In this document: in pieces, positions 25,972-34,622 of the stretch
How positions within the stretch are numbered: the stretch's first letter is position 1
Layout: each line of letters begins with the position of its first letter
Program-made: the position numbers and the translations under genes
Notes under the pieces: generated by a model
Seen by the model: only the letters and a program-made list of their open reading frames with translations
Database searches by the model: none
Told to the model about the DNA's origin: nothing
Assembly: GCA_016712505.1 (NCBI GenBank)
Contig: JADJQY010000002.1
Span: forward strand, 930,001-994,000
Reading direction: 5' to 3'
DNA from: Candidatus Eiseniibacteriota bacterium
Lineage (GTDB): Bacteria; Eisenbacteria; RBG-16-71-46; CAIMUX01
Length of the DNA stretch: 64,000 bases

Positions 25972-27125
25972 CGCTCCCCTCGCGACCCTTCAAGGCGCAC
26001 CACGCTGTACTCCAGGCCGGCGCATACGCGCTCGGCCAGGCGTTCCGCCGCCTCGCGCGAGGCTTCGCGCCCCAGACGGATGCGGAACCACTCCCCTTCC
26101 GCGTTGCTCTCGCGATCGAGGCGCACCGACAGTCCGCGTTGGGTGAGTCGCTCCATCTCACTGCGCGCCCGGTCCCGATCGCGAAACGCCCCCAACTGGA
26201 CGGCGTAGACCTCGCGCCCGGAATCGTCGCGCCCAGAATCCCCGCGCCCAGTCTCCGCGCGCGAATCGTCCGCCGCCTGTGCAGACGCTCTGGTCGGGTC
26301 GGGGGTGCCCGGCGTCGAGTCACGCTCCGCGACCTCGGCATCACCCGGCTCATCATCCACCGGGGCGAAGACGTTGCGAGTCGAGTCCGCCGCCACGCCG
26401 GTGTCGGGTTCCTCGCGCAACAGCGCGGCAAGCGCCCGCTCGGGACTGGAGATCGTGTTCCGCTCCCAGTTCCGGATCGCGGCCAGATCGATCCCGGCGT
26501 CCCTCCCCATGGCCGGAGCGGTTGCCAACACCAGGGCGACGCGGTAGTAGACCGGACCGAGACAGCCGAGCCGCCGGGCATCTCCCTCCTGCGCGAGATA
26601 CCGCTTGAGGGCCTGCGGCGCGCGTCCGCGTCGGAGCTCGGAGTCGCCGAGAGCGAGTTCGGACAGGACCTCGGGAATGGATCCGGCCGAGCCGCGCTCT
26701 CCCGCACCCGCGGCATCGACGCCCAGGAGATTGCGGCAGTGTTCGACCCAGAAGCGAGAGCGGGCCCGCGTCTCGGCCGAGGCCTGCCGCTTCTCTGCCG
26801 TCTCGAACCAGGTGAGCGCGTCGCGGGTCGAGCCGCCACCATAGAAGTAGAGCCCAACCCACAGGGCCGCCCGGGCCGCGGTCTCGGCGTCCCCCTGGTT
26901 ATCGGCGAGGTCTTTCATGGCCGGGAGCGCGTCCTCCGCCACCGGGATCCGCATGGCGGCTAGGAACGCCTCGGCGGGCGATCGGAAGCTGAGCACATCG
27001 CGAATCCCGGAGAGGATCCCATCTCCGCCCTGCCCTTCCTGCGCCTGGGCCGTGGGCAGGTTGAACCCGAGAACCGCGACGCACCCGACGACGAACCGCT
27101 TCAAGCGAGGGGCGAACCGTTTCAT
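25968..27125 (-). CDS. Exported SPOR-domain protein
   Basis: 385 residues. A signal peptide ('RFVVGCVAVLGFNLPTAQAQ') is followed by a TPR/Sel1-like helical region (~residues 45-200) and a C-terminal SPOR domain (~residues 310-380, 'YAVQLGAFRDRDRARSEMERL'). SPOR domains bind denuded peptidoglycan at division septa. The linker contains a 15-bp DNA repeat encoding 'GRGDSGRDDSGR'. The ATG overlaps the lapB stop, and the stop overlaps mutS. Confidence 0.88.
   Translation of the reverse strand: MKRFAPRLKRFVVGCVAVLGFNLPTAQAQEGQGGDGILSGIRDVLSFRSPAEAFLAAMRIPVAEDALPAMKDLADNQGDAETAARAALWVGLYFYGGGSTRDALTWFETAEKRQASAETRARSRFWVEHCRNLLGVDAAGAGERGSAGSIPEVLSELALGDSELRRGRAPQALKRYLAQEGDARRLGCLGPVYYRVALVLATAPAMGRDAGIDLAAIRNWERNTISSPERALAALLREEPDTGVAADSTRNVFAPVDDEPGDAEVAERDSTPGTPDPTRASAQAADDSRAETGRGDSGRDDSGREVYAVQLGAFRDRDRARSEMERLTQRGLSVRLDRESNAEGEWFRIRLGREASREAAERLAERVCAGLEYSVVRLEGSRGER
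26214..26273. repeat. 15-bp tandem repeat in the SPOR-protein linker
   Basis: Four units of gcgcccagaatcccc type (26214-26228, 26229-26243, 26244-26258, 26259-26273), encoding the 'GRDDS' five-residue repeat just before the SPOR domain. Confidence 0.75.
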
Positions 27126-28276
27126 GCCGCGTCCTCCGGGAGCCACTGCCCGCAAGAGCCGCACCGCGGATCGAGAGGATCGATCCGAACCGCACAGCGC
27201 GGGCATCGGATCGCGGATTCACCTCGGGCATGCTCTGCGAGTAGTTCGTCGAGTTCCCGCATCGCCTCGTCCGCACGCCCAGACGACAGGTAGCAGCGTG
27301 CGAGCAGGCGACGCGCCGCGGGCTGATCGCCGTGCGTGGCCAGCAGCGATTGGAGGATGTGGATCGCCTCCTCGGGGCGACCGCGCCGCTTGTGCATTTC
27401 CGCCAGGGCGATCGAGGCCGGGGCGGAGCCGGGAGCCGATTGACCGAGCGACTCGTACACCTGCAGCAAGTCGCCGAATCGGCCCAGTTCGAAGTACGAG
27501 CGCTCGAGTCGAGGAAAGAGCGCCGCCGCCTGGTTCGGCGCCTGCCGTGCCTGGGTGAGCCATTGTTCCGCGGCCTTCTCGTGCTCCCCCTCCGCCGCCC
27601 AGAGGTCCCCCAGCAGGATGCGTGCGTTTCCGCAGCTCCCGTTCCGTTGCAGCGTCTCCTCCAGCATCCGTCGCGCCTCTTTGGGTTCTCCGGCGGCCAT
27701 CAGTCGCCGCGCGGCGAAGAGCCGAACCGCCTCCGGTCGCGGCACCGCGCGGCCGGGAAGCAGGCGCTCCCACTCCTCGACCGCCGCGATGGCCCGACCC
27801 CAATCGCCACGTTCGACATAGGCCGCAGCCAGCGACTGGAGGGCAACCAGGTTCTGCCGATCGGCGCCGCGAAGAGTTTCGCCCAGCCGTTGCGTCTCGT
27901 CCCAGTCACGCAGGGCTACGTAATCGAGCAGCAGGCTCTCGCGGATGCGCAATGAGAGATCAGGATCCGCCACCGGGCGCGCGGCCAGACCGTGGTGAAT
28001 CCGCTGGGCCTTCTCGGCGTGACCCATGGCCCGGAGCAGATCGCCCAGCCGCAGGTAGGCATCGAGATTCTCCGGCTCTTGCCGCGCGATTCGACGCAGC
28101 GCCTCGACCGCCCGGTTCCGCTGGCCCCGAACCAGACCGTCGATCGCCGCCAGATAGGCCGGCCCGGGATTCCACGGCTCAGCCTCCCGCCTCTGACCGA
28201 GGACCAGCGGAAGGCCGATCAGCGCCAGGATCCCGAGTAACAGCCCGAGCAGCAGGAGGAACTGCCCCGCGCTCAC
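27122..28276 (-). CDS. lapB: LapB-like TPR protein with C-terminal zinc ribbon
   Basis: 384 residues with the LapB/YciM architecture: an N-terminal membrane anchor ('FLLLLGLLLGILALIGLPLVL'), about eight TPR units (residues 40-345, for example 'LDAYLRLGDLLRAMGHAEKA') and a C-terminal rubredoxin-type ribbon with Cys pairs 'CPRC...CGSCGQW'. In E. coli LapB links LPS assembly with FtsH-dependent LpxC turnover. The preceding gene is a LapA homologue overlapping by GTGA, and rpsA is upstream, the same order as in proteobacteria. Function in this lineage is inferred. Confidence 0.85.
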   Translation of the reverse strand: MSAGQFLLLLGLLLGILALIGLPLVLGQRREAEPWNPGPAYLAAIDGLVRGQRNRAVEALRRIARQEPENLDAYLRLGDLLRAMGHAEKAQRIHHGLAARPVADPDLSLRIRESLLLDYVALRDWDETQRLGETLRGADRQNLVALQSLAAAYVERGDWGRAIAAVEEWERLLPGRAVPRPEAVRLFAARRLMAAGEPKEARRMLEETLQRNGSCGNARILLGDLWAAEGEHEKAAEQWLTQARQAPNQAAALFPRLERSYFELGRFGDLLQVYESLGQSAPGSAPASIALAEMHKRRGRPEEAIHILQSLLATHGDQPAARRLLARCYLSSGRADEAMRELDELLAEHARGESAIRCPRCAVRIDPLDPRCGSCGQWLPEDAA

Positions 28277-28587
28277 GCCTCGTCCTCGATCGGCAGGTCG
28301 TCCAGGGTTGCGCTCCGCAGGGCGTGGAGTTCGTCCGACAGGCGACGGTTGTCCCGGGCCAGACGCGCGATTTCCGCCCGCAACCTCAGATCGCGCAGAA
28401 CGCTGACCACGGCGTAGGTGAACAGTCCGGCAAAGTAGGCATAGAAGAGAACCAGGGAGAGGGAAACGTCGCGGTACTCCGCCAAGGGGCGCAGATCGAC
28501 CCGCACGCGCTCCTGCACGTTCTCAAGACCGAAGACGAGCAATGCCGCCATGAACAGCATCGCCATGACCAGTTTCAGGAATGCCAT
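28273..28587 (-). CDS. lapA: LapA-domain membrane protein
   Basis: 104 residues: two transmembrane helices (~residues 5-25 and 45-68) with the LapA-like 'LVFGLENVQERVRVDL' loop between them, then a cytoplasmic coiled coil ('LRAEIARLARDNRRLSDELHALR'). LapA works with LapB in envelope lipid homeostasis. The ATG at 28587 has AGGAAGAGG upstream; an upstream in-frame extension is rejected because it lacks a ribosome site. It overlaps lapB by GTGA. Confidence 0.87.
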   Translation of the reverse strand: MAFLKLVMAMLFMAALLVFGLENVQERVRVDLRPLAEYRDVSLSLVLFYAYFAGLFTYAVVSVLRDLRLRAEIARLARDNRRLSDELHALRSATLDDLPIEDEA

Positions 28588-28703
28588 GACCTCTTCCTGT
28601 GCGCCCGGACCGTTGCTGGAGCCATCGGCGCGCCATTCTAGGCGGGCCCTTTCCCGGAGGGAAAGGGTCAATCTCGGTCGTGCGGCGCGCGGGCCAAAAG
28701 AAT

Positions 28704-28729
28704 GGGGGCGAACCCTGCGGTCCGCCCCC
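28704..28729 (-). terminator. Intrinsic terminator after rpsA
   Basis: On the minus strand GGGGGCG and CGCCCCC pair around a 12-base loop and are followed by ATTCTTTT. It lies 35 bases after the rpsA stop, so lapA-lapB probably depend on read-through or their own promoter. Confidence 0.75.
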
Positions 28730-28763
28730 GTTCCGTCCCGGTCATGCCGACACCGGCCGGCGA

Positions 28764-30635
28764 TTAGGCGTCGAGGTCATCCCCTTCGGCCGAATCGTCC
28801 CGCTTGCGCTTCCCCTTCGGGGCGCCAGGGTCTTCCTTCGCGTCGGTCTCCGGAGTCACGGTTCCCCGCTTCTCCGAGTACTTCGCCACGAACTCTGCGT
28901 TGACCGTCTCGTCCTGCTCGACCAGCCACGACTTGACCGACAGCACCATGCGGTGATTGGCCAGGTCGATGCGGGTCACCTTGACGTCGAGGATGTCGTT
29001 CTCGATGAAGTGCTCGCCCGGGTGACCGATGTTGTCGAGGCCGAGCTGACCGGCCGGCACGAACCCCTCGACCTCCTCGTCCACCAGCACGATCGCCCCA
29101 CGATCGATCGCCTTGATGACCTTCGCCTTGGCGTCGGCGTTGGTCGGGTACTTCTCCACCAGACGAGGCCACGGGTCCTCGGCCGCCTGCTTGAGGCCGA
29201 GCGAGATCCGACGGTTGTCCTTGTCGATGTTGAGCACCTTGACCTCGACCTGCTGTCCCTTCTTGAGCACCTCGCTCGGGTGGTTGACCCGGCGGGTCCA
29301 GGAGAGGTCCGAGATGTGGACCAGGCCGTCGATGCCATCCTCCAGCTCCACGAAGGCGCCGAAGTTGGTCAGGTTGCGCACCTTTCCCTTGATGGTCAGG
29401 CCGAGCGGGAACCGCTCGTCGAGCGTGAGCCACGGATCCGGTTCGACCTGCTTGAGGCCGAGCGAGATCTTCTCGTTCTCCTTGTCCACCTTGAGAACCA
29501 TGCACTCCACCTCCTGTCCCTCGGCCAGGATCTTGTTCGGATGGCGGACGTGCTTGGTCCAGGACATCTCCGAGACGTGGATGAGGCCCTCGACCCCCTT
29601 CTCCAGCTCGACGAAGGCGCCGTACTCGGTGATCGAAACCACCTTGCCCTGCACCTTGGTGCCGACCGGGTACTTGTCTTCCACGCGCTCCCACGGGTAC
29701 TCCGTGAGCTGCTTCAGCCCGAGGCTGATGCGCTCGCGCTCCGGCTCGAACGACAGGACCTTGACGTCCACCTTGTCGCCCACCGAGAGGACCTCGCTCG
29801 GATGGCGGATGCGACCCCAGGAAATGTCGGTGATGTGGAGCAGACCGTCGATGCCGCCGAGGTCCATGAACGCACCGAAGTCGGTGATGTTCTTGACGTA
29901 GCCGCCACGGATCTGACCCACCTTGAGATCCCGGATGATCTCTTCCTTCGCGGTGGCGCGCTCCTCCTCGAGGACGAGACGGCGCGAGACCACGATGTTC
30001 CGCCGACGCTTGTTCAGCTTGATGATCTTGAAGTCGAGGGTCTGGCCGAGCAGCACGTCGACCGACTGCGGCGGGCGCAGGGCGATCTGCGAACCGGGGA
30101 GGAAGGCTTCGACCCCGAAGAGGTCGACCACCGCTCCGCCCTTGATCTTCCGCGCGATCCGGCCCTGGACCACTTCGCCGCGCTCGGCGGCCTCGCGCAC
30201 GCGATCCCAGACCTTGACGAAGTCGGCGCGCTGCTTCGAGAGCACGACCAGACCGTCCTGGTTCTCCATCTTTTCGAGGAAGACGTCGATCTCGTCTCCC
30301 ACCTTGATCGCATCGGTGTCGGTGAACTCGGTGAGGGGAATCACCCCCTCCGACTTGAATCCGATGTCGACCACGACCTCGCTCGCGTCCACGCGCAGGA
30401 TGCGACCGCGGAGGATCTCGCCCTCCTCGAGGTTCTTCATCGACTCTTCGTACATCTCGAGCATGTCTTTGAGAGCCGCAGGATCGCGCTCATCCTCATC
30501 GTCGCGATTCAGGATGATGGACACAGGTTGGGGCCGCGGGGTCGGCACTGGATCGGGCGAATCCTCGATGATTGCGCCTTCGCGACCCGCGGGTTGGGGG
30601 TGGGGTTGTGAGTAATCCGGACGATCTTCGAACAT
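28764..30635 (-). CDS. rpsA: 30S ribosomal protein S1
   Basis: 623 residues with six S1 (OB-fold) domains starting near residues 75, 160, 245, 330, 417 and 505. Clear repeats are 'VKNITDFGAFMDLGGIDGLLHITD', split here by loops, and 'GAFVELEKGVEGLIHVSEMSW'. S1 melts mRNA structure for initiation. A ~60-residue N-terminal and ~45-residue charged C-terminal extension flank the domains. The ATG at 30635 is chosen on AGGAGG upstream. It belongs to the aroA-cmk-plsC-rpsA-lapAB cluster. Confidence 0.96.
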   Translation of the reverse strand: MFEDRPDYSQPHPQPAGREGAIIEDSPDPVPTPRPQPVSIILNRDDEDERDPAALKDMLEMYEESMKNLEEGEILRGRILRVDASEVVVDIGFKSEGVIPLTEFTDTDAIKVGDEIDVFLEKMENQDGLVVLSKQRADFVKVWDRVREAAERGEVVQGRIARKIKGGAVVDLFGVEAFLPGSQIALRPPQSVDVLLGQTLDFKIIKLNKRRRNIVVSRRLVLEEERATAKEEIIRDLKVGQIRGGYVKNITDFGAFMDLGGIDGLLHITDISWGRIRHPSEVLSVGDKVDVKVLSFEPERERISLGLKQLTEYPWERVEDKYPVGTKVQGKVVSITEYGAFVELEKGVEGLIHVSEMSWTKHVRHPNKILAEGQEVECMVLKVDKENEKISLGLKQVEPDPWLTLDERFPLGLTIKGKVRNLTNFGAFVELEDGIDGLVHISDLSWTRRVNHPSEVLKKGQQVEVKVLNIDKDNRRISLGLKQAAEDPWPRLVEKYPTNADAKAKVIKAIDRGAIVLVDEEVEGFVPAGQLGLDNIGHPGEHFIENDILDVKVTRIDLANHRMVLSVKSWLVEQDETVNAEFVAKYSEKRGTVTPETDAKEDPGAPKGKRKRDDSAEGDDLDA

Positions 30636-30740
30636 GACCTTTGCTTCCTCCTGGGAACGTCCCCGACGAGCGGGGGATTCGACTTCGGACCGCGCACCGG
30701 AGAGAGACTCATGGCAGCGATCGAAGCCCATGAAGGGCGG

Positions 30741-30746
30741 AGTATA
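30741..30746 (-). promoter_or_regulatory. Possible -10 element of rpsA
   Basis: TATACT on the minus strand, about 106 bases before the rpsA ATG, in an otherwise GC-rich gap. The -35 region (TGCACC at 17-bp spacing) is poor, so the call is tentative. Confidence 0.35.
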
Positions 30747-30798
30747 GCCACCGATGCGCCTCCGGTGCACGCCGCTTTTTCGGCCGTTCGGCCCGTTC

Positions 30799-31443
30799 TC
30801 AACTGCGCGTTGCCAAGCCCTCGACCCGATCCCGTCCGGGCTCGAGCGCCCGAATCGCATCCATCACCGTCTGGGTGACCTCGGCGTAGCGCTCGCGCCG
30901 CGCTTCCCCATCTTCGCGGGCGAAGCGAAGCGGCGGACCATAGCGAACGATGATCGGGATCCGCCGGAAGAGTGAGCGGCGCGGCTCCCAGGTGCCGGAG
31001 AGATGGACCGGGATCACTGGGACCCCCGCCTTGATCGCCAGCATGGCCACTCCGACCTTGGCCTCGCCATAGCCACGGTGCCGAATGCGCGTCCCCTCGG
31101 GAAACACCAGCAGGGCGTCTCCTCCTTGCAGCACCTCGAGGGCCGTGGCGAGCTGCCGCCGATCGAAGGCTCCGCGATCGACCGGGATGGAGCCGTAGGC
31201 CCGAACGAAGAAACCAAGAATCGGCATCCCGAACAGTTCCCGCTTGGCGAAGTAGCGGATCTCCCGCCGCAGCCCCGAACCGAGAGTCGGCGGATCGAGA
31301 TACGACTTGTGGTTCGCGGCGAGCAGGCAGCCCCCTTCGAGCGGCACGTGCTCCGCTCCTTCGTACCGGAGGCCGCAGAAGACTCCCAGCAACGCGCGGA
31401 TCACCGCCTGGCTTGCGGCGTAGAAGGCCCGGTGCCGTCTCAC
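30799..31443 (-). CDS. plsC: 1-acyl-sn-glycerol-3-phosphate acyltransferase
   Basis: 214 residues, PlsC family. The catalytic 'NHKSYLD' (H-x4-D) is at ~residues 44-50 and 'VFPEGTRIR' at ~116-124, with 'IPVHLSGTWEP' after. It acylates lysophosphatidate on the inner membrane. GTG at 31443 overlaps the cmk stop (GTGA). It sits between cmk and rpsA, an arrangement known from Firmicutes and deltaproteobacterial-type clusters. Confidence 0.93.
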   Translation of the reverse strand: MRRHRAFYAASQAVIRALLGVFCGLRYEGAEHVPLEGGCLLAANHKSYLDPPTLGSGLRREIRYFAKRELFGMPILGFFVRAYGSIPVDRGAFDRRQLATALEVLQGGDALLVFPEGTRIRHRGYGEAKVGVAMLAIKAGVPVIPVHLSGTWEPRRSLFRRIPIIVRYGPPLRFAREDGEARRERYAEVTQTVMDAIRALEPGRDRVEGLATRS

Positions 31444-32126
31444 ACCTGTGCCGATCGTTCCAGCCAGGCGTGCACGATCGCCTCGACCTGCTCCTCGATC
31501 GTGGTCCGGCCGGTGTCGATGAGCACGGCGTCAGGCGCCTGGCGCAGCGGCGCGGCATCGCGCGACGAATCGCGCCGGTCCCGTTCATCGAGTTCGCGCA
31601 GCACCTGGTCTCGTGGCTGGTCGATTCCCTGCCGCGCCAGATCACCATGTCGACGCTCGGCGCGCACCGGCAACTCGGCGGTGAGGAAGACCTTCAGCCG
31701 CGCGTCCGGAAACACCACCGTGCCGATGTCGCGCCCCTCCACCACCAACGGACCGCTCCCCCCCGCCTGCCGCAGGAGTGCAGTGACGCGGTCGCGCACG
31801 TCCGGGCGGACGGCAATTTTCGATGAAAGGGCCGAGACCTCCGGAGTTCGGATGTTCGCCGTCGCCTCCCGTCCACCGAGGAAGATGCGAAAGCGGTCGG
31901 GCGCAGGCCGGATCTCCAGATCGAGCGATGCGAGGCGATCGGAGAACCCGGGGTCATCGATTCCGGACACCCCCGCCTGGTGCAGGGCCCAGGCCACGGT
32001 CCGGTAGATCGCGCCCGAGTCGACGTAGCAGAAGCCGAGCCGCTCGGCCACCCGCGCCGCGCTGGTGGTTTTCCCCGTACCGGCGCCGCCGTCGATTGCG
32101 ATCACCGCAAACCGCTCGACCGTCAT
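31440..32126 (-). CDS. cmk: Cytidylate kinase
   Basis: 228 residues; phosphorylates CMP/dCMP. P-loop 'AIDGGAGTGKTT' near the N-terminus (the usual SGKST is here TGKTT), then 'YVDSGAIYRTVAWAL', 'VVEGRDIGTVVFPDA' and the lid 'RRHGDLARQG'. The ATG at 32126 has GGGGAGGG upstream. It lies 55 bp after aroA and overlaps plsC. Confidence 0.95.
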   Translation of the reverse strand: MTVERFAVIAIDGGAGTGKTTSAARVAERLGFCYVDSGAIYRTVAWALHQAGVSGIDDPGFSDRLASLDLEIRPAPDRFRIFLGGREATANIRTPEVSALSSKIAVRPDVRDRVTALLRQAGGSGPLVVEGRDIGTVVFPDARLKVFLTAELPVRAERRHGDLARQGIDQPRDQVLRELDERDRRDSSRDAAPLRQAPDAVLIDTGRTTIEEQVEAIVHAWLERSAQV

Positions 32127-32181
32127 CTCGCCCTCCCCGGGCGCGCACGGCGTCCGCTCAGGTCCACGTTCCTCCCGTCGA

Positions 32182-33504
32182 TCACACGCCACCGCCGCCG
32201 ATCGTCGCCAAGGTGCGCAAGAACTCCGGATCGCTCGTCTCGATCATGTCCAACCGATCGATCTCGATCGACGGTTGGCCCGCGGCGCGGGCGATCAGGG
32301 CCGACATCGCGATGCGATGGTCGGCCATGGTATCGATCCGCGCCGCGCGAAACCGAACCGGTCCTCGCACCGCGAACGCGGTCTCCTCCTCGATCACCTC
32401 GGCGCCCAGCGCGCGGAGCAGAGCGCAGGTCGAGGCGATCCGATCCGATTCCTTCACCCGCAGTTCGCCGACATCGCGGAACCAGGTCAACCCCTCGGCC
32501 CGGGCCGCCGCCACCGCGAGTACCGGGATCTCGTCCAGGAGACGCGGGACTTCCTCCCCCGCGATGGTGATGGCACGGAGCGGTGCGCTCTCCACCACCA
32601 GTCGCCCGAGCGGTTCCGGCCCGGAGGTCAGGTCGGATTCGATCGCGATCCGCGCCCCCATCCGGAGCAATGCGTCGAGCACGCCAGTCCGGGTCGGGTT
32701 CAGGCCGACCGCCTCGATCTCGAGACGCGCATCGGGTGCGATCGTGCCGAGGACCAGGAAGAACGCCGCGGCCGAGATATCACCTGGCACCTGCCAGTCG
32801 CGAGCCCGAAGGGTCACCGGGAAATCGATCCGCACGGTGCGCGCGTCGGGCCGGGTCACCCCGGCGCCCAGAAACTCCAGCAACCGCTCGGTGTGGTCAC
32901 GCGACGGCGACGGCTCGGCCACCGTGAGACTCCCGGCTCTGCGCCCCAGATGCGCGAGAAGAATGGCCGACTTCACCTGCGCGCTGGCGATCGAAAGATC
33001 GACCCGCTCATCTGCCCCGCGCGCGGCCAGGGCCGACTCGGAAACCCCTTCGATCTCCAGCGGGGCGAGTCCATTCTGGCTGTTGATCGTCGCACCGAAA
33101 CGCCCCAACGGATCGATGATCCGGCGCATCGGTCGGCGACAGAGCGAGGCGTCACCGGTCAGCGTGGCCCGCAGGGGCAATCCGGCCAGCATCCCGGCGA
33201 GCAGGCGGATCCCGGTGCCGGAGTTCTCGAGGTCGAGCTGCGAGGCCGGCGTCCGCAAGCGGCCGCGTCCGCCCCGGATCACCAGCCCCTGCTCGGTTTC
33301 GTCGATTTCCGCTCCCAGCGTCTGCAACGCCCGCGCCGTGGCGCGGCAGTCAGCCCCGCGATTCGGAGTGCCGAGTCGGGTCTCCCCTTCCGCCAGTGCC
33401 CCGAAGATGAGGCCGCGGTGGGTGAGCGATTTGTCGGAGACCACCCGCAGCCGCCCCCGGAGCGGGTGATTCCCCGACGGGGACTCCAGCGACGCGCCGC
33501 TCAT
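32182..33504 (-). CDS. aroA: 5-enolpyruvylshikimate-3-phosphate synthase
   Basis: 440 residues. Shikimate pathway step 6. Motifs: 'SDKSLTHRGLIFGALAEG' (Lys-Ser for S3P), 'ENSGTGIRLLAG' (in place of the common GNAGTAMRPL), 'SAQVKSAILLA', 'SRDHTERLL' and 'RVKESDRIA'. The Gly-Thr-Gly in the PEP loop differs from the class I Gly-Asn-Ala-Gly-Thr-Ala pattern and resembles class II-like enzymes. The ATG overlaps the pheA stop, forming an aromatic amino acid pair. Confidence 0.95.
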   Translation of the reverse strand: MSGASLESPSGNHPLRGRLRVVSDKSLTHRGLIFGALAEGETRLGTPNRGADCRATARALQTLGAEIDETEQGLVIRGGRGRLRTPASQLDLENSGTGIRLLAGMLAGLPLRATLTGDASLCRRPMRRIIDPLGRFGATINSQNGLAPLEIEGVSESALAARGADERVDLSIASAQVKSAILLAHLGRRAGSLTVAEPSPSRDHTERLLEFLGAGVTRPDARTVRIDFPVTLRARDWQVPGDISAAAFFLVLGTIAPDARLEIEAVGLNPTRTGVLDALLRMGARIAIESDLTSGPEPLGRLVVESAPLRAITIAGEEVPRLLDEIPVLAVAAARAEGLTWFRDVGELRVKESDRIASTCALLRALGAEVIEEETAFAVRGPVRFRAARIDTMADHRIAMSALIARAAGQPSIEIDRLDMIETSDPEFLRTLATIGGGGV

Positions 33505-34586
33505 CGGGGACGCATCCGATCGCGTGGCGCCTCCGCCGGATAGGATCCGAGCACTCGCAGCAGTTCGACCGATCCACGCAGCGCGCTCAGAGCACGCTGC
33601 ACTTCAGGCGACTCCTCGTGCCCCTCGATCTCGATCACGAAAAGATGATCCCAGGGACCAAGGTGGGTCGGCTTCGGCTCGAGCCAGCAGACATTCAGTC
33701 CCTCGTGAGCGAAGATTCCGGCCACGGAATGGAGTGAACCGGGACGATTCGCGAGGACCAGGAGCAGGAGCGTCTTGTCCCGTCCGCTGGGCGGCAACGC
33801 CCGCCGCGCCAGCACGAAGAACCGGCGCGTTGCCTCGGGAACATCCTCGATCACCTGCTCCACCGGCCGAAGCTGGCCGACCGTTTCGAGCAGCGGATGT
33901 CCCACCACCGCGCCATCGCTCGCCCCGGCCAGGCGTATCGCATCGGTCACGCTGCCGGCGACGCGAAACTCGCGCTCCGGTCCCTGCGCTCCCATCCAGC
34001 GCGACACCTGGGCCAGCGCCGCGGCGGTGGCGAAGACCGGCCCCGTTCGTTGGGACGCGGGATCGGCATACAACCCCAGGCGGGGTTCGACCGCGTACTC
34101 CGCAAACACCCGCACGTCGGAGTGGAGGAAGAGGTCGAGCCGATCGAGGCTGGCTTCGAAGGAGTGCCCCTCGAGGCTCACCACCGCGTACTCGCCGCTC
34201 CCCTCATCCAGCCGGGCGAAGAGATCCTGCGGGCGCGGAGACGATTCGACCTTGGCCGACGCGCCGAACCGCTGCAGCGCCGCCTGGTGCGCCAGCCCTC
34301 CCCACTCGCCGAGCACCAGCACCGACTGGACCGTTTCGTGCGCCCGACTGGCCGAGATGATCTCGCGGAAGATCGCCGCCACACGCTCCGCCGGTACACG
34401 ACCGGCCGCCGCCTGCGAAACCCGCTCGAGCACACGGCGCTCGCGATCGGGGTCGTAGACCGAGAGCCCGAGCCCCTCCTTGGCCAGGCCGATCTCCGCC
34501 GCGATGGCGAAGCGCTCGACCAGGAGTTCGGTCAGTCGGCGGTCGACCTCGTCGATTCGCCGTCTCAATTCATCGAGATTCGCCAT
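33501..34586 (-). CDS. pheA: Chorismate mutase / prephenate dehydratase (P-protein)
   Basis: 361 residues, three domains. The AroQ chorismate mutase occupies residues 1-85 ('LRRRIDEVDRRLTELLVERF', 'ERVLERV'). The prephenate dehydratase domain occupies ~90-265; it is divergent, with 'LGEWGGLAHQAAL' where LGPxGTFSHxAA is usual, but it keeps 'EATRRFFVLAR' (the Thr-Arg-Phe active-site motif with one extra Arg). The C-terminal ACT domain begins 'LLLVLANRPGSLHSVAGIF' and binds Phe for feedback inhibition. The stop overlaps aroA. Dehydratase activity is likely but the motif divergence deserves note. Confidence 0.92.
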   Translation of the reverse strand: MANLDELRRRIDEVDRRLTELLVERFAIAAEIGLAKEGLGLSVYDPDRERRVLERVSQAAAGRVPAERVAAIFREIISASRAHETVQSVLVLGEWGGLAHQAALQRFGASAKVESSPRPQDLFARLDEGSGEYAVVSLEGHSFEASLDRLDLFLHSDVRVFAEYAVEPRLGLYADPASQRTGPVFATAAALAQVSRWMGAQGPEREFRVAGSVTDAIRLAGASDGAVVGHPLLETVGQLRPVEQVIEDVPEATRRFFVLARRALPPSGRDKTLLLLVLANRPGSLHSVAGIFAHEGLNVCWLEPKPTHLGPWDHLFVIEIEGHEESPEVQRALSALRGSVELLRVLGSYPAEAPRDRMRPR

Positions 34587-34622
34587 GGGAGCCTGCCTGC
34601 CAGGGACCGCGCGGAGTCGGCC

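Noticed and set aside
28599..30611. 670-codon plus-strand open frame opposite rpsA
   Set aside because: Mirror frame of the highly biased rpsA codons; composition rich in His/Leu/Asp repeats, no domain, no ribosome site.
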